A DNA stretch of 64,000 nt. Origin: Drechslerella dactyloides (Eukaryota > Ascomycota > Orbiliomycetes > Orbiliales > Orbiliaceae). Both the position numbers and the translations under genes were made by a program. The stretch spans positions 2,356,001 to 2,420,000 of the forward strand of contig JAGTWJ010000002.1 in assembly GCA_020064725.1 (NCBI GenBank), written 5' to 3'. The notes beneath the pieces were generated by a model. That model was given only the letters and a program-made list of their open reading frames with translations, did no database searches and was not told the origin of the DNA. Positions 1 through 11,161 of this stretch are shown here, one piece after another; the stretch's first letter is position 1; each line of letters begins with the position of its first letter.

Positions 1-2089
1 CTATAAGAGCTATCGACAATAGTTGTCGGTCGACTCGAGCTCCCTACGGCATCCTTCGTAATATATATACACTTTCATACATATCCATCGGCGAACCGCG
101 GATTGATATCTGCTTCGCGGGGCAAATTCCATATTGGACCTTCCGTATGTAAGTAGATCACTCCCCACGTGCGCATTACCTACCGTAATTTTGCCCACGC
201 CTGCCTAGATGCGTCTGTTCTGCGAGCTGTGGTGTACGGCGCGATGACATGGCGGATTTTCCTCCATTCGATTTGCACTCGTCAGCTCGACCGCACGTCT
301 AAGATTGACCGTCGTGTGGATGACTAATGCCCGTTTTTCGTAGAAAGCTTTTTATTTTGGGCAGTCCGAGTCCTGAATATACGTCGCAAGTTCGGAAAGA
401 CCTACTCCATTGCTCCAGACCTCAAAACGTGTCGACGTCCATTCCGCACCTTGGCAAAAACAAGAAAACACTGCGTCGACGACGAAGAGGCGTGATCGGG
501 TGAGTTCCTTTCTGCAAATTTCCGTCTGTGTTCTAGAGTCATTTTTTATTCCATGCTCGCTGGGTGTGACACTGCACGACGCTATCCCCGGGGTCCTGTG
601 GCGGCTTCGAATGCTAGGCGAGACATCTCAACATCTCGCTCCGGCATACATAAGCAGCATGGCAGCTCGGCCAATACGAGTTGCATCTCAGCAGTTTCCC
701 CTCCATCCGAGCTTTGCCGATACCTGCTCGCATCTCATCTTGATTCGACAGATTCGATCGATTAGTCGATTGCAGTATGTTGAGCCTTTTGAGTCACCTT
801 GAATTTTTCTCCCTGCGGTCGATCTGGCTCCAGCGTGCGCCAGCGCTCTCTCCCTAAACGAGCATTATGCACACAGCTTGCGAGCGAGGTTCTTGGCCTC
901 CGATGATAGCCTATCCGCAGGCTTTGAAATGTCCGTTAGCAGGTGATGAGCCTGCAGCGTGAATGCTGGCTAGTGCTGTTGAAATTCATTAGCACCGCGT
1001 TGGCTCGTGTGCGTGTGTGCACATTATACTATACCCTCCCCACCGCCGCCGGACTTCCATCGCGATATCATTGGCTGTCTCGTCTTGCCGAACCAATCGA
1101 CGTTGTGTTCCAGGGTACAACGTCTGTCAACAATATCACGATGCAATGACCCGGACAAACACGGCCGACTTGGATGTCGTTGTGCCCCACCTCCGTTTCT
1201 TTGTTCTGCTCGAGATACCTCCTGATTGTGGCTTCCTTGGTGCGATCGATAACGTCCAGAAAATGTATAAAATACGCCTGCCCAGAAGGATCCAGAGCAT
1301 GGACCTCCTGCTCGGATCCAAGCCTGATTATTGTTGTTTGCGCGGATTCACGATTTTCAGGGGTGGCACACTAGCCAACGGAACCCAACCGACTGACTCT
1401 TCTCCATCTCCAAGGTACCGAACATTATCTCCATCAGCTCCTGGATCTAGGTACCCCGACATCCATGGGCCCGCCGCCGATACACCCGCCAATTCATTGG
1501 TAACCGATACTTCCACCCGTTTTTTTCCTTATGTGGAGAATAAGCTTTTGCCGCCTTCCGGAAATCGTCTAGTTTGCATGTTTGTGTGATACTAGATGCA
1601 TGCGGATAGACGTCAACCGATATCATTTAAAACCGTCGCTTGTCGCTATCGCCTCGTGTCCGCCGGACGCTGAGTTTTCGCAGGGCGGCCTTCCAAGGTC
1701 AGGCCGGAAACGACTACCAATGGCAGCTATAGAGGCGAATCAATATCCACATGGCCACGATGCCAGGCGAGGCGATGAAGCTCCACTTGCGGGCCCGAAC
1801 CAGGCGATAAGGATTGATACATCGCTACCTGCGGGGCACCCCGGACGGCCGCCGAAACGAAAAGGCTCCCTGTCGAGCGCGAACTTTGAGTATGACAACC
1901 CTAAAATTTACGCATGTGGATGTGTAGATGTTGTGTTTCCCTATGCTTGCATGCAGCTATACTTTTGTCTTCTGCGGGATGCCTAGAAACTCATATGCAG
2001 CGCCTAGCCTGCGGCTAGGTATATTTTCATTTCTGCTGCTAACATGATAGCATCTATGTAGGACTGCGACTGTGAACAGCACACTTTCA
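1..2089. other. Left-edge non-coding region and upstream sequence of the MIZ gene
   Basis: No reading frame here resembles a known family; the longest open stretch, about 190 codons near 1017-1589 on the plus strand, is compositionally odd and lacks recognisable motifs. The last 80 bases look like a transcript leader. A branch-point-like CTAAC lies near 2039-2043, followed by possible TAG acceptors at 2048-2050 and 2059-2061, so a 5' untranslated exon with an intron is possible, but I could not place a convincing donor. Confidence 0.5.
2003..2019. repeat. Perfect 7-bp inverted repeat (hairpin) before the MIZ gene
   Basis: Arms CCTAGCC (2003-2009) and GGCTAGG (2013-2019) are exact reverse complements around a TGC loop. 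The element sits about 70 bases before the proposed ATG at 2090, so it could be a promoter site or an RNA hairpin in the leader. Nothing in the sequence tells which. Confidence 0.5.
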
Positions 2090-5000
2090 ATGTTCTCCGG
2101 TGGCCCCACTTACACGTGGATGCATGGAGCAAATGCCAATGCCCGTTCCCCGGATATGCCTCCCATGAAGCGGGCTAAAACTGCCCCTTCAAAGACGGAC
2201 TTGGTACGGCGGAGATCCGAAGCTCGAAGTCCGTCGGCGCATTCTCACGATCAGGCTGCTGTTATACCGGAACAGCAGCAGCCGGTGGTCATAACTATTC
2301 CCGATACACAGCCCGACGACCAGACCGAAATACAGCAAGTACAAATACCTTCGCCGGACGCATCGGCGCCTGCGTATATCGGTAGTGCTACATCGAATTC
2401 TGCATCATATCCGGCGGCTACAACATATACTGAGGCAACTGCGACGAGTACCACCCCTTTCACCACTCGGACAAGCGAGCTTGTCCCCTCACGCTTGCCC
2501 CCGGGTGCAGCTCCGACTACACAGGCATCCGGTGCTGCAAGCATTGTTCAAACCAGGGCGAGACCTGCCTCAGTTGATATGACGATGCCGGCCCAGGTTA
2601 ATGCTTCGCCCTCGGTGCCACGCCCTTTGAACCTGGAACGCATACCCCGTACAGTGCCTCCGATACAGACTTCCATGTCTGGATACGTGCAAAATATCAC
2701 CCCTCCTCCTTCAACATCGCCTGTAAGCGCTACAGCATTCACAGCTGCTAGCGAACACGCGATGAGATCTGCAGCTGTGCCATCTCCTGTCGCTTCACCT
2801 CAGATGTCAGAACCATCCGCGGTGGATGTGCCCACGTACCTCCCAGATGGCACGATCAAAATCTATACCATCAATGTACGGCGTGCGTCAATAGAAGATC
2901 ACAATCTTTTGATGGCTGATCTTGCGAGATTGGTTCAACAGATCAAGGATTCGCCGGTGCCGAATTCAACTCTCCTCGCCAGATATTCGAAACTGTCACG
3001 GGCGCTGGAGATTATTCGCAGTCAGATCAATCCGGCGCGAATACAGACTCCTCAGGAACTGTTTTCTGGTATCCTACAGCGGACGCCAACCGCTCCGGAA
3101 TTTCCAGCCATTGTCCAATCCCAGTCAACGCCCTCGAGGCCAGTTGCTGTCACCGCTCATTCTATTCACCACCCGTCTATACCACATGCTGAGAGGCCTC
3201 GAATGCAGCTTAGACCTGCTCTTCCGCCCGTCGTGTTCGCTCCGTCCCCGCAGCTTTCCCATCCCAACCCTCCAATGCAGCTGTCTGGCATGAACCCACA
3301 TCATATCAGGCAAGCTTTGACTGCACAAGTTGTTGACATACCATCATCCCCTTCCTCGATGTGGCCGTCGGGTCCTGCCCCGATGGCTGCGTCAGCTCAA
3401 CATCCTCCACCCCGGCATCCTCCGCCCCGGAAACTTCCACACCAGCAACTTCCACCCCAACAACTCCAACCCCAGCAACCTCTACCTCGGCAGCCTCCAC
3501 CTCAGCAACCTCCAGTCCATCACCCACCGCGCATGGCTCAAGCGGGACCGCCGCTTGCTCCTATGAGGGTCTTGCAACAACCCGCGCAACAAGCAGTTGA
3601 TCCCAATAACGGAAATCCGCCTTCTCCAAGAACTGCCTGGTGCACCAAATATATCGGGAAGCTCCAGAATTCGTTGAAAGAACTCGGTAGAGGCCAGGCT
3701 GAGAATGACATTCTCCGAGCCAATCTCCTCGAGCAAGCCTTTAACCAAGCTGACGGTCTGTTTGTTGCATTGCATCTGATCTTCTGCTCTGCGGACCACC
3801 CTGGGCTGAAGGACAAATATGCATTCATAGCAACGGACCCACGCGCCAGAGTTGGCTTGGAGCTGCTCTCACAGCTGTTGTTGTCGAATTCCACGCTCTC
3901 GCCATTGGCTAGAAATTTATTCGTCAACTTGCCCCTCGAACTGAGTGCGGCGCTCGTCAGTATCGAGGGCTTCAGCGAGGAGATCGCTAGAGCTATGGAC
4001 TTTCTTTGTAATTTCCGCGCGATGTTCGATAACCTGCATCTGTACTGCCAAAGAAATAGACTGCCCGGTCCCTCATCCGCAATGATGGCATCGATCGGGA
4101 TCAATTCGCCTGCCTTGCAACAAACAATCAGCATCTCAATCACCCAGATGCTCAGGATCCCCATTACTGTTATACCCAGATCGATACAAGCTCGCCAACA
4201 GCAAGGCAACCCGCAGAGAAGAGCGCAGCAACAAACCACCCCGATACTACCGAGCAGCACGGAGGCGAATGCACCCTCGGCCTCCGCCGTGGCAGGAAAC
4301 GTCGCACCTAATAATTCGATAGTAAACAGACCGCCACCTGAACAGCCCGATTTCAACATTTTCGTTACGGACTGGGGTGGAAAGGTCGCTGGTTGGAAGT
4401 TGATTTTGGACTGGAAGGACCTACCTGCCGACCTTCAGAGGCCTGAGGGGAATGACTCACAATTCTTCACCTATTTCCGGCGGCTGGTCTCCCCCATCGT
4501 CAAAATCAAATTCGATTTCACTCCGCAGAGCCTTCAATTCGAAGTCGAGGGGCCTCTTAACAAGTCGTTCCCCAAGCCCAACCGTGCTGAGGGCACTCCT
4601 ATGAACGTACGCCCAGTTGGCAATCGGTCCAAGCTATATCGCCTCCGATGCGTTTCCTCCAGGACGGACCTCACCGAACACAAACTCAATGATTTTGCAG
4701 AGTGGAGAAGTCGGGAGACATTCTGGCTGCAGCATTGCTTTGCCGAACTCAGCAATGGGCCGAGCCAGGCCACCAACCAGAATAATCCCCTAGCCCAGGG
4801 ACAAGCTTGGTCTAAAAAGCGCCATCTCCGCTTCAGGCGTAAGAGAGTATGGGGAAAGGATTGCCCAACAGACCTCACGGACGGAGTAGTACCTGGCACA
4901 AATACAATCGAATTCACTACAGTTGACACCCCCCTCGACGACGGCAGGTCATACTTCCTCGCCGTCGAAGAGGTCGAGATTGCCGATTACAATACCCTAT

Positions 5001-5482
5001 TCCAACAGATCACCGAAGACCAAAAGGTTAAATTCCAAGGCGGAGGCATAGCCAACTGGATCAAGCCGTCTGCAGATACTATAATGGACGGTGATGACGA
5101 CTGCATGATCGTGGAACCCGACACCGCCATTATCTCGATCACCTGCCCAATGTCACAGCAAATTATTGATGTCCCTGTGCGCGGAAAGGACTGCAAACAC
5201 GTGGAGTGTTTCGACCTTAAGGGGTATCTTGAGAGCCGAACGAAGCTGAACTGCGGGTTCTCGGTTCCTGATGGCTGGAAATGCCCAATCTGCAGTTGCG
5301 AGTGTACGCCTCCGATGCTTACGGTCGACCCCTGTCTAAACGGAGCCTTACACAACCTAAAGAAACTTCGTGCGGAAGGCAAGCATCTGGAGTGCAAGAG
5401 TATTATTTTCAGGTCGGATGGGAAATGGAGACCTAACAACCCAGTGCCTAAGAAGGAGGTGGAAGCCGTTGCCATCGACTAG
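2090..5482 (+). CDS. MIZ/SP-RING zinc finger protein, putative SUMO E3 ligase
   Basis: A single uninterrupted reading frame of 1130 residues from the first in-frame ATG at 2090; the frame stays open 13 codons further upstream to a TAG but holds no earlier ATG. The N-terminal 500 residues are disordered, rich in Pro, Ser, Thr and Gln, with a basic stretch PPMKRAKT that could be a nuclear signal and a Pro/Gln tract around residues 440-480. The C-terminal part (about 1010-1085) carries an SP-RING: C1019-P, then CKHVECFD, GYLESR and WKCPICSC, the layout of PIAS/Siz/ZMIZ proteins. Families with this domain move SUMO from Ubc9 to nuclear targets. I see no SAP domain, so it resembles ZMIZ-like fungal proteins more than Siz1. 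The domain call is firm; ligase activity is inferred. Confidence 0.88.
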   Translation: MFSGGPTYTWMHGANANARSPDMPPMKRAKTAPSKTDLVRRRSEARSPSAHSHDQAAVIPEQQQPVVITIPDTQPDDQTEIQQVQIPSPDASAPAYIGSATSNSASYPAATTYTEATATSTTPFTTRTSELVPSRLPPGAAPTTQASGAASIVQTRARPASVDMTMPAQVNASPSVPRPLNLERIPRTVPPIQTSMSGYVQNITPPPSTSPVSATAFTAASEHAMRSAAVPSPVASPQMSEPSAVDVPTYLPDGTIKIYTINVRRASIEDHNLLMADLARLVQQIKDSPVPNSTLLARYSKLSRALEIIRSQINPARIQTPQELFSGILQRTPTAPEFPAIVQSQSTPSRPVAVTAHSIHHPSIPHAERPRMQLRPALPPVVFAPSPQLSHPNPPMQLSGMNPHHIRQALTAQVVDIPSSPSSMWPSGPAPMAASAQHPPPRHPPPRKLPHQQLPPQQLQPQQPLPRQPPPQQPPVHHPPRMAQAGPPLAPMRVLQQPAQQAVDPNNGNPPSPRTAWCTKYIGKLQNSLKELGRGQAENDILRANLLEQAFNQADGLFVALHLIFCSADHPGLKDKYAFIATDPRARVGLELLSQLLLSNSTLSPLARNLFVNLPLELSAALVSIEGFSEEIARAMDFLCNFRAMFDNLHLYCQRNRLPGPSSAMMASIGINSPALQQTISISITQMLRIPITVIPRSIQARQQQGNPQRRAQQQTTPILPSSTEANAPSASAVAGNVAPNNSIVNRPPPEQPDFNIFVTDWGGKVAGWKLILDWKDLPADLQRPEGNDSQFFTYFRRLVSPIVKIKFDFTPQSLQFEVEGPLNKSFPKPNRAEGTPMNVRPVGNRSKLYRLRCVSSRTDLTEHKLNDFAEWRSRETFWLQHCFAELSNGPSQATNQNNPLAQGQAWSKKRHLRFRRKRVWGKDCPTDLTDGVVPGTNTIEFTTVDTPLDDGRSYFLAVEEVEIADYNTLFQQITEDQKVKFQGGGIANWIKPSADTIMDGDDDCMIVEPDTAIISITCPMSQQIIDVPVRGKDCKHVECFDLKGYLESRTKLNCGFSVPDGWKCPICSCECTPPMLTVDPCLNGALHNLKKLRAEGKHLECKSIIFRSDGKWRPNNPVPKKEVEAVAID

Positions 5483-8400
5483 TAGCTCGACACCAGCAAG
5501 GCTGCATCGATACCTTAATACCCTATGATTTCCCATGTTGTCACTCTCCTCTTTTTTTACTCCATTGATTCCTTCGCATCTTAGCGATTTTCTTTGTTTG
5601 CCTTCCTCTATTCGCGACTTTTTGGCGTGGGAAGGCGTCGCGGTAAGCTTAATTTTGGATGTTTTGGTCTTTTCTTTGTTCCTTGGGCTTCATGTTCTGT
5701 GGGCTCAACGCTCTTTGTTACATTTGCATTGGGGGATAATGTACCATCACCCTCAGAGTGTTGCCTTTTGAGGCTTGTTTACAAGCGGCATGGAGCTGCT
5801 TATTGTTAAGTTTTTGTGGATCGCGATGGTGTATTTGCTTGCATGTCTGGATTTACGTCTAGCGTCACCGCCACTCCTCGTAAAGTTGATTGGTTACCTT
5901 TTTCTTCCACGAGTTCTTGTCTCGATTTCATGTTATTACCTTCTAGAGGAAATGAGCTGGATCCCATGGAACAGCGTCGCATTCATTGCGTGGGGAGTTC
6001 ATTTGGTTACTAGTTCACGGCCTCCTCCTTTCTTACCCCCCGCCTTTATATGCTATTTTCAGATGCATATATTTGTGCTGTGTATTTCTAAAAGCTAAAC
6101 GGGGTTAATTGGGCCGGTGGCTGGAGTTTTGGCGGGGCAGTCAAGACAAATTGGAGATAGTAGTAATACTATATTGTAGTATATCACGATGCGTATTGAC
6201 TGCATGATTGAATGCGTGAAACTCAATGCCCTTGTATGTTCTTAGGAAAGGAGGGTATAATATAGAAAACCAGACGTAATTAAAACTTATGGGTGTCTTC
6301 AGCATCTAGGAATTCTAGATCCGAAACATGTAAACTGTGGATGTCTGTTGGATTCCATGGCTTTGTATGGCAAGTCTTACAGCCAAAGGCTGGTGCTTCA
6401 AACGATATCGATGAGCTTCAAGCTCATTCTGTGGTACTGCTGTGCCATTGTCTCTACCAACCCAGGAGAGTAATACTAAGCTCTTGCTCGGCGAATGAGT
6501 TATGAAGGGGGGACCCTGCGGCGACTATAAAAGGAACACATGCTCCTGTTCTGTCTTAAACACCACATTTAATCTTCTTCACATCACACATCACACTTAC
6601 ACATATATAGCCGGGTCTACGCGTAAATGGCTCGCAGACAGCTTACCAACGATCACTATTTCAATATATATTTATGATTCCACGTTCGATATTCTAACTT
6701 ATGATATATAATTCCAGAAAATTGCAGGACGGAAGTCATGACAATACCAGTTTATACCTCATAGGCATCTGACGAAATACATATGAGGAATCTGAGCTTC
6801 ACGACTGTTATGAAGCTTTCGGACATACAGCCAGATGGTATTTTTCTCAGCTGACCTTCATGGCGCTATTTCGGAACGAAGAATACATCTTGGAACCATG
6901 AGTTTCCCTAGGTATAGAAATGACCACAAACTATGAACTCATGCGAAGTTGGCCAGCGACAGGGTTGATGCTTCGAGCAGGGAACTATGCGATTACATGT
7001 GGTACTTTGGAACTTATACTCTTGGATGACGGTCGTCTCCTGGCTTGCTATAAGTCTCGAGAAGTGAATGCTAGCAGAGTTGAGGCTACGAAAATATATA
7101 TCGTCCTAAATCCAAGAAGATATGGAGGTAATGTTCACCAAGCCACGAATATACAACTATTCTAAGGCAATAGCATATGAAATCTTTTCACATCCTCACC
7201 CTTTATGAAATACCTAACAATCTCCAATTGTTTCTTTACAAACACCCCTCTCGAACTTGGATATATATATATTTAAGAAAGTCTTCGCCGCCTAGACAGC
7301 TAGACAGGCCTCAGTCAACATTCTGCAGCTAGCAGCCGATAAGTTTGTCTCTATAGCTATCATACCATGCACGGCCGGCAAGATACTAGGTCTCTAATGA
7401 GCTAAAATCATACACACATGATTAGTCTCGTAATCAACCCTCCGCCTATAACCAAAAAACGCGGGGTGCTGATTCTGGTAGACATTGCCTTGGTCAGACC
7501 GTTTGATGACACACTCTATCAGATCACAGGGTTTCCTCGTACAAATTTTACGTTCCCTGAGTTCGACAGAGAAGACTCAGCCGGGGAGAAATGTATGTCA
7601 CCAAATACGGTTTCCAGCACGTGATGGCGCAGACGTCTCCCGGCCGAGGCAGGAATGGGTATATTCATTACATGGCAGGATTGGCGCCACGTTATGGTGA
7701 CTCCCCTAAACTTTGTGGGCTTTGCTTGCGAGACAATTCGCAATGACGACATATAATTATACATTATCAGGCCTTTTAAGAGCATCGATATGAATAATTG
7801 CCAGAGTACCATATATGCGATCGATTATGGGCCTGGGTCAACAAGCAGCAAGCCCACCAACGTTTCTCAGCGGTTGAAAATACGCATCCTGGATATCGTC
7901 AGATTGATTCATGATCGATCGTAGAACGCAATCTCATGTTGCAGCTGGATCAAGAATATCATATATATTCTACACTACTTCCTACAGTCATTTAGGCACT
8001 GAGCTAAATCAAAGACTTGTGATAGGAATCGAAATATCTCAGGACAATACGCAGAATATATATCTTCAACGTGCGGTACGTTATTGCAGGGTATGATTAA
8101 GCCCGCAACCGGTTGACCACTGCTATCGTCTCATTTAATGGCTTGTGCCAGACGCTATATATATAACTTAGGGTGCCTAGAATAATTGCGATACATGTAT
8201 TTTTGATGATCCATGGATGCTAATCAATAAATCGCTGTCGTGATTGGTTCATCGGAGTAATTTGCGACAGCGATACAAGTTGATGTATCGAAAAATGATA
8301 ACCCAGACTATAAAGATATCGGTCCTGCATGTGCATGTATCAAGCATTCAATCGCCCAAACGGCAAGAAGCTCCCGCTAGACCGACAGGTACATGGCTTG

Positions 8401-10607
8401 TAGGATACTAGGTCGGTCTTAATCTCCCACTTTGCCGCATCTATGCACCAATATATGAGCATGACGTATGAAAAGATTTCCTGAGCGTTCTATGACCTAC
8501 TGTAATCCACAAAGAGACACCATTTTATACAGAATATTTGCATCAGCTAAACGAAAGAAACGCAGCGGTGATTATGATACACCACAGGGCACAATAATTA
8601 CTACTCATTATATATTTCTGTCAATCACTCGATGTCCAGTGCGGCAGTTAGCATGCCGGGTGGTTTATAGTTCATGGCAGTCAAACTTATGTGCGATCAC
8701 CAGTACTGATTTGCATATGTGGAGGGAAGCACCCGTATGCCAATAGCGCGTTTCTTCCCTATATGCAGCACGCTACTCAAAGAAGCGCCCCTCATCTGGA
8801 GATCACTAGCAGTCTTCTTATGACACTCGGAACCAGTTTGCTAAAGAAGTTCGCGACTGCCTCCACACTTGTAGTAATAGAATGACGATAACGACAGGAT
8901 TACACGGCATGTTTGATGCTAGGTGGTCTTCTCTTTCCATCGGAAATTCCTAAAAAAGAAAACAGTGCATGTGTGCGCACCTTGAGTAATACGGCTCAAC
9001 CCATGCTGTTTAACCTTTCCCGTTAACCCAGACCTCCTACTGGATGAAAGCTATCAAGGAGGGACCTATGGTCATTCCTAATCGACAACAGGGATATTAA
9101 CAGCGAACACATCATTATAATCTCAACATGGGCAGGGAGTTGGAAGAAATGCATCGATGCAGGAGGGTTCGCGAACGGGTTTGATATTATCATCGTTCAC
9201 AGATCACATGCTGAATACGCAAGGTTGAAGCCCCAAAGCCACCCTAAGAGACGCGTTCATAACAGAGGGTGGTGGCCACCTGGGCCAACGTTTCAACCTA
9301 TGTCTTGACCAGAGCAGGCGTGGTACTCTACAGGAAGTTATGTATAGGACGCACTCAGCGACTCTTAAGACCGCAAATGAACACGTATGCGGGTCATGTA
9401 ACTCCTAGATCGAAGACATATCATATATATACAGATCGACTCAGAATATACATTTGCCGCTACCTGATCTCGGAAGAAATCATGACCTCGTTGAAAGATA
9501 ACTGCCGCGGTATGGATCACCACCTGAGCCGCCGGGAAGAACGACTTGTGTGCCATTTATGTGGAACATCATCCTCGAAGATATGCATCTACTAGTACAT
9601 GTACATGCAATAGAGATACTCAGATCCCTATTGCCAAAGTTTCTCAAGAAACACATCGAATTCATAAGTTGATCGTTAAGCACACTCCACCCTGAAAAGT
9701 GACAGCTATGGACAGTCAGGCGCTTGCACAAATCGCATGCTCTTTTCAGTTAGTTTGATATATGTGCCGATATATATAATTCTATAGCAGGTTACGAATA
9801 CGACTCCAGCATGTATAAAATTTCGACCTCCTCAACCTCGATGCAATAAAAATATACCTCCAGCCCACCCTACAGATATAACAATGAACAAGACATCATG
9901 ATCATACGGTTTGTCGCAGCGCAGAACAAACTCGTTCGCGAAATGATCGATACCTGCGGTTGAAGAAGATCTTTGAGAAAGAGTCATGGGCGTAAATATT
10001 AAGGGCACGCAATTTGAAGACAGCATGCACCTGTCACCGATTTCATGTCTGTCATCCAGGCATACTCAGCCACCGAATTCTTCTATGAGATACCGGTCTC
10101 GCAACATGAGTTCCTGAATTTTTTGGCGAAAGAATACGAACACTTGGATATCGCTCTGAATATATGGCTATTGAAAGTATGCTGGTAGCTATGTACGTTA
10201 CATTTATACGATGGCGCAGTGCCATGCCATGTCAATAAATCTTACTCGACTAATTGCGAATCACTGTAGGCGAATAGGCACGGTTCACCTTTCCCGTTTA
10301 TTAGAATGTCCAGAATATCATGCTCCAGAGTATATGTGGCTATTTCCATGTCTGCCATTGCAAAGCTGCTGAACATGGAGTCTCAGATTATGACGCTGGG
10401 CAAGCGTTTGCATCCCACAATTAATTAAGTGGCACCACCCTGCTGATTGTTATATATCTACGCTTCAATGGCCTCTAGGACTTGTAAAGCAAACTGGCAG
10501 TCTCTACAGTTTGATACGATTAAGTCTCGCAGACAGCAGATGATATATATTATCACGCTTGATCAGAAATCAAAGCTGCTAATGGCCGACGCAGCGGCAA
10601 TTGCATG
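5483..10607. other. AT-rich gene-poor block, left part
   Basis: Five kilobases after the MIZ stop with only short, unrelated open frames on both strands. The base composition is visibly richer in A and T than around the flanking genes, with many TATATA runs (for example 7262-7273 and 8157-8165). The first 600 bases look like ordinary T-rich 3' flank. A promoter-like patch occurs at 6526. I found no transposase, reverse transcriptase or terminal repeats. Decayed sequence from an old insertion, possibly altered by repeat-induced point mutation, is one explanation; it is not proven. Confidence 0.5.
6526..6533 (+). promoter_or_regulatory. Candidate TATA box without an evident gene
   Basis: TATAAAAG at 6526-6533 is followed by a C/T- and CA-rich stretch (6541-6600) of the type seen at fungal transcription starts. 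Further down are a possible donor GTAAAT (6623), a CTAAC branch-like site (6694-6698) and a TTCCAG acceptor (ending 6717). These would fit a short transcript with one 95-nt intron, but the spliced reading frame is only about 57 codons and would start upstream of the TATA box, so it may be a dead gene or a non-coding RNA start. Confidence 0.25.
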
Positions 10608-11161
10608 TCAGATCTCAAGTACACGATGGCATGTCCGTCTGTAATTTCTTGAGCGCTCAACTTTAATACTTGCTCTCATAAGATTTCGGAGACTGAATTC
10701 ACGCACGAGATGTATGAGCTCGTGTATCCACCAATACGCTCTCTCCCCATTTATGGAGATATCAGCATATATTTGCAGTACCTCTTGATGGGTAATAATT
10801 TGCTTGGATTGGGTCCCATTTTCTACGGCTAAAGCTTTCAACTACATAGGCAACAAAGGTTGCATGTCAATACTAATAATGTATGTACCTTCAGCCTATA
10901 CAGACATCCGATGTAGTGTACTACCCTCCAGGGCATGATCTTGGAGAATTGAACAGGATATGAGAATTGAATCCGAAAGATAAACCTATGTAGACGGTGA
11001 AGCGTATGGCCATGGAATAGACAGTCATTCGAATTTTGTCCAGGTTCACTAGAGTACCCGTGGAATGATAAGCCAGGTTTAAATGTTATAAACTGACGAT
11101 AAGCATGCTGCTCGATGACATCAATATTGACTTTATCGTCAGCCTCGTCCCTAGAGCTCAT
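10608..11161 (-). CDS. Tentative two-exon orphan protein, 168 aa
   Basis: Proposed exons on the minus strand are 11161-10889 (91 codons) and 10841-10608 (77 codons plus TGA), joined by a 47-nt intron with GTACAT donor, a TATTGAC branch-like site and a TGTAG acceptor. Both exons are open in the required phase, and an in-frame TAA lies just before the ATG. The product is acidic at the N terminus (MSSRDEADDK), rich in His and aromatic residues in the middle, and ends in a basic segment. I recognise no family, signal peptide or membrane segment. The location inside an AT-rich block fits either a fast-evolving lineage-specific gene or chance open frames. Transcript evidence would decide; treat as a candidate only. 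Confidence 0.3.

Noticed and set aside
1017..1589. 190-codon open frame on the plus strand
   Set aside because: No domain, biased toward Pro/Arg/Ser, overlaps other frames of similar length, and no splice partners continue it.
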